Notes under the pieces: model-generated | Seen by the model: the letters and a program-made list of their open reading frames with translations, nothing else | Told to the model about the DNA's origin: nothing | Databases searched by the model: none | Translations under genes and position numbers: made by a program | Shown: positions 10,238-19,792 of the stretch, piece by piece | Numbering within the stretch: position 1 is the first letter of the stretch | How the letters are laid out: every line of letters begins with the position of its first letter | Assembly (NCBI GenBank): GCA_029851415.1 | Contig: CM056743.1 | Span: 64,572,186 to 64,636,185 of the forward strand | Direction of reading: 5' to 3' | Length of the DNA: 64,000 nucleotides | Origin: Eretmocerus hayati | Lineage: Eukaryota > Arthropoda > Insecta > Hymenoptera > Aphelinidae

Positions 10238-11890
10238 TCAAGAGGCGCGGTAGCGCCTCGCTGGCGAGTATGAGCAGACGAAAAATCGAGCGAGGCGCTG
10301 TGCCTATCTATACTTTGAATTGGGGTTTTTTAACCTCACACTTTTTTTCTACTTGGATTATCAACCTCTTAACGCTGCTCATAGAGCTCTGCAATGCTTT
10401 AGCAAAGCCTTTCTAAAGCCCTTCAGAGTTCTGTACAATTATTTTCTCAATCCGAGCACTGGACGCGTTTTATTCAGCGCCGCAAAATTCATGCCTTCGT
10501 TTACATCTCAGTTCGATTTCTTCAGCCCCGTGCTTCGACTCGAGAAATATCGAAACGTCTCTAATACAAATGTGTTGGGTAGTGACCCTCTAGTGTTGGG
10601 TATGTAGTAAGATGGTCGAGGAAGAGAGAGAGAGAGATGCAGAGAGAGAGATAGAAGCGCGCGTGCGCAAGATCTTCCTGTCCGGTTGACGGCAGTCTGC
10701 AATGAGGCTGTCTGCTGCGTACCGGGCAACGCGGGCACCGACCTGATAACAGCTGGTTTGTTATCGCGGATAAATGAATTTTCGAATTATCTGAATTTTT
10801 CGATTCTATAATTATTGCATGTGATGTGGATACTCGAAACTAGCCACGACTAGAGGCGACGTAAAGATCAATCAAAGCGCCATGCGAGAGGGACAGGGAG
10901 AAGAGATTCGCCTGCTTTGTTGGTCGTCGCGGCTCCGCAATATTGCTCTTGCCTGTTAGCTGCATGGCTCTCCAGATTGAACTAAACAAAATATACACTG
11001 ACAGTAGTGTATTTTTATGGAAAAAATGACGGAGCCGTGTGTAAGAAATTCTCAAGTGCGGTGGGGACAAGTGCTTGGAAAATTTGTGGTTACCCTTGGA
11101 TTTTTATAACCAAGGAGTGAGATCCCCCCCCCCCTCATTCACTTTTTTCTCAAAAGTAAAACTAGGCGAGTATGAGGTTTAGAAAAGAACCATTCATCTC
11201 CAGTACATCAAAACTTCAAATTTTCTACGACATGGTTTAAACTCTTGGAAGAAATGAGATCTAAATAAACCATGTCGAGTATTTTTTGAGCCGATTTGTC
11301 ACGATCAACATATCATCACTGATAGAGACTAGAGCCATTTTCCTCCAATTAAATCTTTCTTTCAATTCATCCTAATGGTGGTGGTTTGACAATTTCTTAC
11401 TAGCTAATTGTCGCTGAAATGACCCGAAGTTTAGGTGAGTAGAAGAGGTACAGGGGAATATCGAAATAGAGAAAATATAACTGAGTATGATATGAGATTT
11501 TAGTGAATCATCATGAACACCAAATTAAACTCAGTTATATTTTCTCTATTTCGATATTCCCCTGTACCTCTTCTACTCACCTAAACTTCGGGTCATTTCA
11601 GCGACAATTAGCTAGTAAGAAATTGTCAAACCACCACCATTAGGATGAATTGAAAGAAAGATTTAATTGGAGGAAAATGGCTCTAGTCTCTATCAGTGAT
11701 GATATGTTGATCGTGACAAATCGGCTCAAAAAATACTCGACATGGTTTATTTAGATCTCATTTCTTCCAAGAGTTTAAACCATGTCGTAGAAAATTTGAA
11801 GTTTTGATGTACTGGAGATGAATGGTTCTTTTCTAAACCTCATACTCGCCTAGTTTTACTTTTGAGAAAAAAGTGAATGAGGGGGGGAGG
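10238..11890. mobile_element. Composite element copy 1, Helitron-like insertion without target duplication
   Basis: A 1.65-kb unit starts TCAAGAGGCGCGGTAGC and ends in a G-run. It recurs at 26990-30670 with the same order: unique left part, then a ~760-bp palindrome. In this copy it lies precisely between A (10237) and T (11891) of LINE ORF1 with no duplication, and the LINE frame is continuous across it. A short hairpin (GAGGCGC/GCGCCTC) sits 4 bp from the left end. Insertion into A|T without duplication, a TC start and a near-terminal hairpin recall Helitron-type elements. The canonical CTRR end was not found, so the class is tentative. No coding capacity is recognised. Confidence 0.6.
11124..11887. 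repeat. Large palindrome (arms ~360 bp, 44-bp spacer), copy 1
   Basis: The left arm 11124-11485 (C-run, CTCATTCACTTTTTTC..) and the right arm 11530-11887 (..AGTGAATGAGGGGGGG) are almost perfect reverse complements. The second copy is at 29904-30670. Variants that distinguish the copies are present in both arms of each copy. Confidence 0.95.
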
Positions 11891-13160
11891 TATGAACATC
11901 AACAATGTCTGCCCCCTCCAGCGAGGGAAGAATGGACTTGAGCACTGCGTAGGAAATATCAGATATTTGTGCCGGTGAGGCTATAGAATTTTCTTCCAAA
12001 ACACCATTAATAATCAATTTGCAGCGCTCAAGACCATCATTGCCGTGTCCCCGTCCTAGCTTCTCAGCATGTGAGTGGGGGGACTCGTTCATCCTAGGTG
12101 AATTAATAAGAATCGAGGTTTGATGTGTCGATTCGGCATTACAATTCTCATCATTTCTTAATTTATGATTTCGCAGAGTACTCTGGAAGCCTTCAAGCAG
12201 CTCAGTAAGAGTGGAAATCTGGCCCTTCACATTGGAATTCTGCTCCAGAAGGAGCTGGCGATCCAAACAGAGCTCCTCCAGCTGGGAGTTCTGTTCCTCT
12301 ATAAGCCTCTCGAGAGAAGACACACGTGCTAACAGACAATCATCCACCTCTTTCACCGCTGGCGTGAGAGATGGAGGGGGATGGCAACGTTGCGTCGACT
12401 CACGAGGGATTTCATTTCGTCAAGCTGGTTTTGGAGCAAGGTGTTTTGGTCGTAAAAATGGTCCAGAGTACTCTGCGCTATAAGTACCCATTTTGGCTCC
12501 GGAGAAGGTAACGGCGTCGATGTGGGTGATGCTAAAGCATGTTCCAAGTTGTTGGAGCTGTTGCTCTTCTCCATCTCAGCAGGGCCGTCCTCGGGTGGTG
12601 TAGGATGCAGCAACTGGGAGGCTCTAGTGAGCCGCTCATGTGTATGCTGCTTTTGAATATTCGCGGGCTCTACTGTGCTGGAGTCGTGGATGGTGGCGCC
12701 ACGTGATGGTGTTGAAACAGCGATTTGCAGAATAACCCCCGCTAGTGCGAGCTGTGGACTCCCGGTGGATTGAGAGGTCCTGGTGGTGGGGAGCTTCGCG
12801 CTACGCCGCACGCTGGTATATTGCGGAGCGGGGGGAGATAATCCAGATGCAGCACGCATGCTGAGCCACGTGTTTGAGTTGGGCTGATTACTCACACATC
12901 TCTCCAAGTTCGTATTCTCCTTCTCTCTCTCTCTCTCTGACCGTCTGCGTGCTGAGACGAGTGGCAGAAGTCGTCTGCTTCACTGCTTTTGATGGTAATT
13001 TTGCGGTTGGAATTTCGCTCACCTGCAGTTAGCTCGTGCATGTCACTGCTCCTTCGGATAACTTCGAGCACTTGACATGTGCAGATCTTTTGCATATGCT
13101 GCATCCTCTGCTGCCCGTGCGTAAGGTGCCGTTGCAGGCACAGCAGGTGTTGCCGTTCAT
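11891..13160 (-). pseudogene. LINE ORF1, N-terminal half: PHD finger, linker, coiled coil
   Basis: The probable start is MNGNTCCACNGTLRTG at 13160. It is followed by a PHD/RING-like zinc finger (CCAC..GCSICKRSAHVKCSKL). Around 13030 the frame shifts. A Pro/Ser-rich linker then runs through 12353-12907, shifts again, and gives a leucine-heptad coiled coil (ARVSSLERLIEEQNSQLEEL, LTELLEGFQSTL) and the start of the FP25K-like domain (RCKLIINGVLEE, YAVLKSILPSLEGADIVDV). PHD plus coiled coil plus FP25K is a known ORF1 architecture of insect LINEs. A CT microsatellite at 12926-12941 lies in the linker. Confidence 0.75.
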
Positions 13161-13249
13161 CGTGCAGCAGACAGCGAGACGGGCCAGCGAAGCAGGCGAC
13201 CTCCGAGCATGCGCGGAGAGCTCACTTTCGGCGCCAAGCACTGCCAACT

Positions 13250-13835
13250 CGATGTTATTGTTGGAGTTGCAGAATTGGAATTATCCCTCCCAGGCTCGAT
13301 CAGGAGCCATGCAGTAATGCTCCAATGGTATGAGCCTGCAGGAGAAAGCCCAATCTGCAAAAAAGTGCCACTCGGGACGACGTTTTGATGGTTAAAACGA
13401 TATTCTAACACAGAGCGATGTTGTATGCGTGTGGAAGCACTTACCGCGCCAGAGAGATTGTAGATTGTAGATCGATTATATTTTTGGTACCTTGGGGTAT
13501 AACCCTATCTGGTACAAATGGCAAAGTTCATATTAAATAATAATATAAAATATCTTAGATGAGTATGAAAAATAGATCTCATTATCAAATTCTTGCGCAG
13601 TTGATATAGCTAATGTCCTAGTTTGGGCAAGAGATATAATATGATGGTTAGAATGTACATAGAAAGTTTACAAACAAATATTGAAAAATGCAGAATCACA
13701 CATTAAGGAAGAATGAAACGAACAACTGGTATGAGAATATGAATAAGCCTTCGCTATGTTTATGTTACTGCAGGAATCTGGAATGATTATCAGATAGAAA
13801 ACCCAAGTGAAGAGCATATGAACATGAGATTATGC
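13250..13835. other. No recognisable gene; AT-rich flank
   Basis: This is the probable 5' UTR and upstream flank of the LINE, then AT-rich DNA without recognisable coding or repeat structure. Confidence 0.4.
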
Positions 13836-14305
13836 TCAGGAAACAATTTTGTGTCGAGATTGGAAATTGACGAGATCGACTTCTGAGAAAATCGGGATAA
13901 GTGGCCCATTTCTCGAGGGTCTCATGCGTACAATGAGATTCTTCATTACAGGTTTCAGCATTTTCAAGCAAACACTAGCTGAGTGTGCTGTTTTAAAAAG
14001 ATTATGTACTTCTTTGGGCCACAATGGGCTACAAGCAATTTTCGAATCATTTTCGAGACCAAAAATATCTCGCACAGATTTCTTTTATAATCGAGTTGAG
14101 TTTGAGATGATTTTATCTCGGATGGTCGTTGATGACAATTGATTGAGAATGTATATCGTTCATTTGATCAGAATTCATGTTTGAAGTAGAGGTTGGTGAA
14201 TATTTATTGTGAAAACGAGGACCTTTCCATTCTCTAATATTTATCACAGAATTTCGAAGTTCTGGTTGATCCATAGCATCAAAAACTTTTTCGTCAAAAC
14301 AGTCG
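13836..14305 (-). pseudogene. FP25K-like ORF1 relic, cut by R1 fragment
   Basis: Minus-strand frames give KVFDAMDQPELRNSVINIREW, IVINDHPR, VRDIFGLENDSKIACSPLWP, KEVHNLFKTAHSASVCLK and PIFSEVDLVNFQ. They align in order with the intact ORF at 124-945. The N-terminus, including the coiled coil, is replaced by R1-clade LINE sequence from about 14316. Stops and frame changes separate the two open pieces, so it is not functional. Confidence 0.7.
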
Positions 14306-14315
14306 TCAAAACAGT

Positions 14316-15042
14316 CGTCGGGCAAGAAGGAGTTGTCCACTGTCTAGCGAATAGTACGACCCTCGAGGTGCTCGGAATCGACTACGATGTCGACAAAACC
14401 AAAGTCCGGGATGATCTCGCGAAGGCCATACCAGAGAACGAAAAGGGGGCCGTTGTGATCAAGTCCATGCGGGGCGGCTACCGCGGTATTCAAACGGCGC
14501 ACAGTGGGGCCAAGGTGATCTTGAATAATTCGCCTTTACGTGAATTTGCAACCAATCGACATATGCGCAGATGCAGGAGGTTGTTCTCATTCATCCAAAA
14601 GTCTTCTGTTCGCGCATCTGCCGATTGGTTGCGAATTCACGTAATGGCGAATTTTCCAAGAACTTCTTGGCCCCACTGTGCGGCGGTCGTCTCGATCCCA
14701 ACAAGACTGGCCCACCACCTCCTGGACTGGAAGGAGCCCAAGGTCGTTTGGGGCAGAGTCAGGATCCGCGGAAAAGGTGGCATTCGACGGTGCCATAACT
14801 GTCTTCAGTACGGCCACAAGGCCTCGAGCTGCGAGAAGGAGAAGACGGAGGAGCGGAGACCGAAACTCTGCTTCCAGTGCGGCGAACCGGGACACCTCGC
14901 CGCAACCTGCAAAGGGAATCCGAAATGCTTGAGCTGTGCGGCGATCGGGTCCAAGTCTGATCACAGATCTGGAGCGAGCAACTGCACTGCCTACCAGAAG
15001 GCGAAGGGAGCGTACAAACGGAGGAGATGTTGGAATGGCTAA
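14316..15042 (+). pseudogene. R1-clade ORF1 (gag-like) C-terminal part with three zinc knuckles
   Basis: The frame encodes the conserved region before the knuckles (VLGIDYDVDKTKVRDDLAKA, GAVVIKSMRGGYRG) and then three Cys/His knuckles: CHNCLQYGHKASSC, CFQCGEPGHLAATC and CLSCAAIGS..H..GASNC. It ends RRRCWNG and a stop at 15040-15042. These knuckles bind RNA in R1/TRAS-type gag proteins. The frame stays open through the 181-bp MITE because MITE plus duplication totals 186 nt, a multiple of 3. The N-terminal half is absent. Confidence 0.8.
14500..14680. mobile_element. Transib-type MITE with CGGCG target duplication
   Basis: The 181-bp element begins CACAGTGGGGCCAAG and ends with its reverse complement CTTGGCCCCACTGTG. 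It is flanked by CGGCG on both sides (14495-14499 and 14681-14685). Most of its length is inverted repeat (AATTCGCC.TTACGTGAATT in both arms). The empty site is seen in the paralogous LINE at about 55850, whose protein reads TQTAVVSIATR across the site. Transib elements make 5-bp CG-rich duplications (CGNCG consensus), and their ends resemble RAG recombination signals. CACAGTG is identical to the RSS heptamer. Confidence 0.85.
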
Positions 15043-16712
15043 ACGGAGCAGCAGGGGATCTCCCGGGGAACGCCACCGTCGAGGAGGCTGTGGCAATCGT
15101 GACATCCGCCATCACGAGAGCTTGCGACGCGTCGATGCCTCGCAGGACACACCATGTTCCTGGAGGAAACCAGGGTACTGGATCACCGAAGAGATCAAGG
15201 CTCTACGAAGGACGAGCAACACGAAAAGGAGGACCGCGTGGCGATCAAGGAAAATGCAACGACCATCGCTGGCGGAAGATGACAGAGCGTACAAAGGAGC
15301 AAAATTGGCTCTCGTTCTAGCCATCCGGAGGAGTGCTGGGGTGAACTGTGCGACATGGTTAACCGAGACCCCTGGGGCACGCCATACCGCGTGGTCATGT
15401 CAAAGGTCCGTTCCCGGAGGGGCAACCCAGCACCGCGCTGCAGCAACCTTGCGCAGCATCGTGGAAGACTTCTTCCCAGCAAGAGAACCCAGAGTGACAT
15501 TTCCTACGGAAAGCCAAGACCCCATCCCGCCTTCAGTATGCAAGAGCTACTCATAGCGGCGAAGGAAATGCCGAACCGCAAGGCCCCTGGCCTGGGTGGC
15601 ATTCCAAACGAGGCTCTGGAACTGGTCCTTAAATACAGGCCTGACTTACTCCTCGAGCTCTTCAACATCTGTCTGAGCGTAGGAAGCTTCCCGAACAAGT
15701 GGAAACGTCAGAAGCTGATCCTGATACCTGAAAATCAGAGAGGTCGACGCTCCCTCAGCATACTTGACAACATCGGGAAAATGTACGAGGGGGATGGTGC
15801 TCAACAGGGTGGAGAAAGCCAACGAGGACAGCAGCGGGCTATCACCGGAACAGTTTGGGTTCCGGAAAGGTCGCGGCACGGTACATGCTATCGGAACGGT
15901 GCAAAAGCAGGTACAACCGGCGGTAGGGAACCCATATCAAGGAAGAGGAGGCTTTCGCGCCATTATTGCTTTGGATATCAAGAACGCATTCAACTGCGCG
16001 AGCTGGGAACGTGTCTACGAATCCCAGACAGGTAGAGTGCCACTCTACCTGTTAGCAATCATGAGCGACTACCTACGGAATAGGACCCTCGTATACGACA
16101 CCGACGAGGGACAAGAGGTTCGAGAGCAGTCCACCGGAATCGTACAAGGATCAGTTTCCGGGCCGTTCAACTGGAACACCCAGTACGACAGTCTCCTGTC
16201 TATCGAACTGCCAGAAGGTGTGGTAATAGTGGCTTTCACGGACGACGCGGGACTCATACTTTGGGCCGACAACGAGGAGCTCTTGGGTAGACGCACGAAC
16301 GAGGTGCCGACCCGAGTCTACGAATGGATGATCAGCAGGCCCCTAGAGCTGGCTGTTCCAAAGTGCGAAGCCATAGTGGTTGCGAGACGGAGAAAGTTCG
16401 ACTTGCCCCATTTTTACATCAACGGGCAAGAAATACCACGCAAGACAGAGCTGAAATATCTGGGTGTATGGTTCGACGATAAGTGGTCGTTCAAGAAACA
16501 CATCCAAGAAGCCGCGCAGGAGGCAAGCAGGTTCGGAGCGGCTCTCCAGCGACTGATGCCGAACATCGGAGGACCAAAACAGATGAGGCGTAAACTGCTC
16601 AACACCGTGAGCGCTTCCATCTTGCTCTACGGTGCACCCGTGTGGGGGAAGAGAGTAGAGAAGGTCGTCACCGAGAAGAGGATGGGGCCTGCCCACCGAA
16701 GAGCGGCAAACC
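15030..16712 (+). pseudogene. R1-clade ORF2 relic: endonuclease deleted, RT present with frameshifts
   Basis: ORF2 homology starts directly after the gag stop at LEWLNGAAGDLPGN (linker). The whole endonuclease is missing. The rest is spread over all three frames: AIVTSAITRACDASMPRR, ITEEIKALRRTSN, DPWGTPYRVVMSKV, LFNICLSVGSFPNKWKRQKL, EQFGFRKGRGTVHAI, IIALDIKNAFN (RT motif A), GIVQGSVSGPFNWN (motif B) and VAFTDDAGL (motif C, F-T-D-D where the long copy has F-A-D-D). At least four frameshifts are needed, so it is not functional. Confidence 0.85.
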
Positions 16713-18022
16713 ACGCCGGAGATGTCTCCCAACTTTGGAGACATCCTCAGCGGAGATGTCTTCATAAAGTGTCTCGAAGATGTCTTCAAGATGTCCTCGC
16801 GGGTGGGCGTGCGTGTGAGATGTTCTAAGGATGTTCAAGAGATGACTCCATGCAAGACATCCTATAAGCGTATTTTCCGAGGTGTTCGCGGGATGATCGG
16901 CGTTCTACGTATATTTTTTGCTATGCACGCGGGTGCCGGATGGAGTTTTCTCATTCAACATTTTGCGAGGATTATCGTCGGATAATTTCCAGCTAAGTAT
17001 TTCTTTCACCCTTCAATTGAGAATAACTTGATTTATTTGTTCGGTTGGCCTTTTAGGTTAGTGCGCGAATGATATTCAAAATGATGATTTGACATAACCT
17101 ATGAATCGTCATTGAATCATAGCTGCAGCTATTCATAATTTGAGTTGAAATCTATCTTGTTCCAATGCCATCAATGATGAAATAACAAGGTGCATCCAAC
17201 ATTGCCCTACAAACCTTCTTCTATGATCTAAGTCACCAAGATACTGATGGTAACTGGTATGTGTTATTTGAATACTTCCAAGACGCTTCAGAGCATTGGT
17301 ATGGTGAATATCAATCATCTTGGCTGATGGTCTATTTGATTATTTTCAGACTGGTTTTCAGTTATTATACATCGATAAGTTTCATCCATAAGACAGGTTC
17401 GTCTGAAGAAACTCAGTGTAAGTGAACTTGTTCATATACACTAGGGAGGCTTCGAGTTGTGCAGATTTAAAAAGAGTATCATCATCATAATTTGTGACCT
17501 CTCTTTCAGATTATCTCAGTATGAGTAATAATAGCATAAGAGGCGGGTCTCTTTGTCCAACCCAAAATGATAGCAATAATTCTGACAAAGCTTGAAAAGC
17601 TCCACCAGTTCTCTATACAGCTTGACAGAATCTACGCCTCACCAACTTTTGTGTGTATCCAATATGAATTCTATCATGTACAGTTCTTGCGCGTCTACCA
17701 ATTGCATTTTGAGATGAAACTCTTCTCACTTTCAGGTTGTACGAGGTGCAGTGTGATCGTGGTCCTTATTGGGGTACTCAACATCACAAAAAAATTATTC
17801 GACGCTCAACATTCCAGATTCTCATCATTGTGTTGGAAGTTTCCACAAGATCGATGTAATGATTTCTGATGAGTACCAGCCTTCAAGCAGTGTAATCAAT
17901 TCTATTATTGAAGTTTAGTATGTGTGCGATTCATCATCCGAGCAAAACTATAGTGAAATTTTTTTCTCAGTTTGATGAACTAGCTGATTATGCGCCACAA
18001 AATATTTGCAATCCTACTTTAA
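16713..18022. other. No recognisable gene; GATGTC-rich stretch at 16720-16900
   Basis: Just after the LINE fragment, the motif GATGTC(T/C) and its complement recur many times within about 180 bp. The remainder is AT-rich and without recognised features. Confidence 0.45.
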
Positions 18023-18614
18023 CCCTCAGTTACCCACGTGAGATTTACTAACACTCCAACCCACGTGGTAGCCAAATGGCACACATCACGAAAATTGCTC
18101 TATCACCGCGATTTTCTCGTGGAAAATCGTGGTTAAGGATTACTTTCATGTAGTTCAAACATTTCAGAATCGATATAAATTTTCTAACTTAGGTTTGGAA
18201 ACCACATTTTTTCTTTAAAAATTCCAGAAAACGTCATCTTTTCGTCTTCTTTCTGTATTACGCTGATGGGAAATTTTCCAAATTCCGAAAAAAATATATC
18301 AATTGTGGCTGAGATCGTCGTGGTAATCATTTTTATATCACGAGTAGACTTCGAAGAAACGATTGGCACTTGGTTTGAATGAATATTCCTTAAAATGGAA
18401 ATTTTGCGTTTTGTTGGTGATGGATTTTGAGTACTCATTTTGAGGATATTTTGAAAAAAAAATTCTTTTAAATTCTGTGATTGGTCCATTTGAAAAGTAA
18501 TATTGGATTATGAAATTACATGTAGGCTCCAGAACCCCAAAACATGAGTTCCAACTTGGAGATGAGATTGAAATTTCGCGTGTGCCGAAAGTCTACCACG
18601 TGGGTAATCAAGGG
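18023..18614. mobile_element. piggyBac-type MITE with TTAA duplication
   Basis: The 592-bp segment starts CCCTCAGTTACCCACGTG and ends CACGTGGGTAATCAAGGG, an inverted terminal repeat. It is bounded on each side by TTAA (18019-18022 and 18615-18618). TTAA target duplication and terminal CCC/GGG are the hallmark of piggyBac-superfamily elements. A 101-codon minus-strand frame inside (18184-18489) resembles no transposase. Confidence 0.8.
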
Positions 18615-18689
18615 TTAAATTCAATGTATATCCTTGCATCTTTCATTTGAAGATCTAGACATTTTTATCATTGTATCCAGCAGAGTTTG

Positions 18690-19150
18690 TACCTAAACTT
18701 ATGTTTCGTTTAGTTTCGATAACCTTCAACGAAACTGGGAGGGAATTTCGTTTTGTTCCGTTTTCCAAAAAGCATAATCAAAATACCAGAATTACGTTTT
18801 GTTTATCTGATAAACAAAACTGAACATGACTATTGACTTCCGATAACGTATTTCATTCCGTTTATCAGGAACTAAACTAAACGAAAACGAAATATAGTTT
18901 GGTAAGAAACGAAACGAAACTCAACAATAATTCCGACGGAAAAACGAAACGCATCGTGAGTCTTCTATAATTTCGTTCATGACAAACGAAACTAAACACA
19001 CATTTTCGTTAGTATCGTGAAAAACGAAACAAAACTCAACTATAGTTTCGTTAGGAGAAACGAAACGAAACGTCAATCTCCTTCAATTTCGTTTCTGTTG
19101 AACAAAACTAAACAATAATCTCGTTGAAAGAAACGAAACGGAACGAAATT
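18690..19150. repeat. Array of AACGAAAC / GTTTCGTT boxes
   Basis: About 20 copies of AACGAAAC-type boxes, often in tandem doublets or triplets and alternating with the inverse orientation TTTCGTT, are spread over 460 bp with irregular 15-35 bp spacing. No coding frame. It may be the box-rich end of a DNA element or a decayed satellite. Confidence 0.7.
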
Positions 19151-19579
19151 GATTTGAAGTTAGTTTTTTTCTCAACGATGGTGAACGTAAGCGAGACGGA
19201 TGGGTACAAATGAGAACGTGAACATTCATCTTGGGCCGGCAACTCTTCGTTGCCAGCCCAAGAGCTGAGACTAGAGTGGAGTACTCTTATACATGCGAGG
19301 TTCTGGAAAAACTGTGAAAGAAATATCGTCGAAGTGATAGATATCCGAACCAGTCTAACATCTTGCACTGCCTTGCACTAGCACCGATATGATTGCACCT
19401 AGACTTGCGCCTCTGATCCTAACCGATCCTAACCTGTTATGGACGTGACGACGAGTTAGAGCTGAGCAGAGCTGAGTTTGGCCCGAAGCCCAGCCCAGCG
19501 TGCAGCCCAGTTCTCGAGTGAAACTGGAGCCTGCTAGCCCGCAGCTTGGATAACGGGGGGGGGGGGGGGGGAGCTAGCT
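19151..19579. other. No recognisable gene; contains a G homopolymer at 19554-19571
   Basis: Nothing recognised apart from short GAGCTGAGCAG-like direct repeats near 19460 and an 18-base poly-G run. Confidence 0.4.
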
Positions 19580-19792
19580 ATGTAAGGGCCTCGACTAGAA
19601 GTTTCCGCGCTTGTCCGCAGTCCACGTGGCCGCGAAAAAATACATGGGAAGCAATGGGAGTGGAGCGCGCATGCACAGGCATTGGAGCAAGCCGCGGGCA
19701 GACCTTCCACACTCTTCTCATTACTTCCCATGTATTTTTTTGCGGCTGCGCGGACTGCGAACAAGCGCGGGAACTTCTTGTTGAGGCGCTCA
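19580..19792. repeat. Fold-back element (~210 bp)
   Basis: The left arm (AAGTTTCCGCGCTTGTCCGC, AAAAAATACATGGGAAG) is the reverse complement of the right arm (CTTCCCATGTATTTTTTTG, GGACTGCGAACAAGCGCG). The centre is at about 19690. This is MITE-like; no target duplication was identified. Confidence 0.75.

Larger units (their letters stand above)
6475..13160 (-). mobile_element. Old non-LTR retrotransposon (PHD/FP25K ORF1 + EN/RT ORF2), interrupted twice
   Basis: On the minus strand the order is PHD-type zinc finger, proline/serine-rich linker, coiled coil, FP25K-like domain, APE-type endonuclease, linker and the first RT block. This matches LINEs of the CR1/L2/Jockey group. Two later insertions split it: a hAT-like element (7274-9039) in ORF2 and a composite palindromic element (10238-11890) in ORF1. 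Removing each insertion with one copy of any target duplication rejoins the reading frame. The RT from its second block onward is missing, and no 3' tail was seen. ORF1 also has frameshifts, so the copy is dead. Confidence 0.8.
14316..16712 (+). mobile_element. R1-clade LINE internal fragment, copy 3
   Basis: The fragment runs from mid-ORF1 (VVGQEGVVHCLANSTTLEV) to mid-ORF2 (KRMGPAHRRAA) and then stops abruptly, with no 3' UTR or poly-A. The endonuclease region is deleted and a Transib-type MITE sits in ORF1. Lacking a poly-A and a GA flank, it looks like a broken or recombined piece rather than a fresh retrotransposition product. It is more diverged from the long copy at 51963-57637 than copy 1 is. 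Confidence 0.85.

Noticed and set aside
10238..11890. A firm Helitron call for the composite element
   Set aside because: Insertion at A|T without duplication fits, but the CTRR end and a Rep/helicase protein were not seen, so only a likeness is stated.
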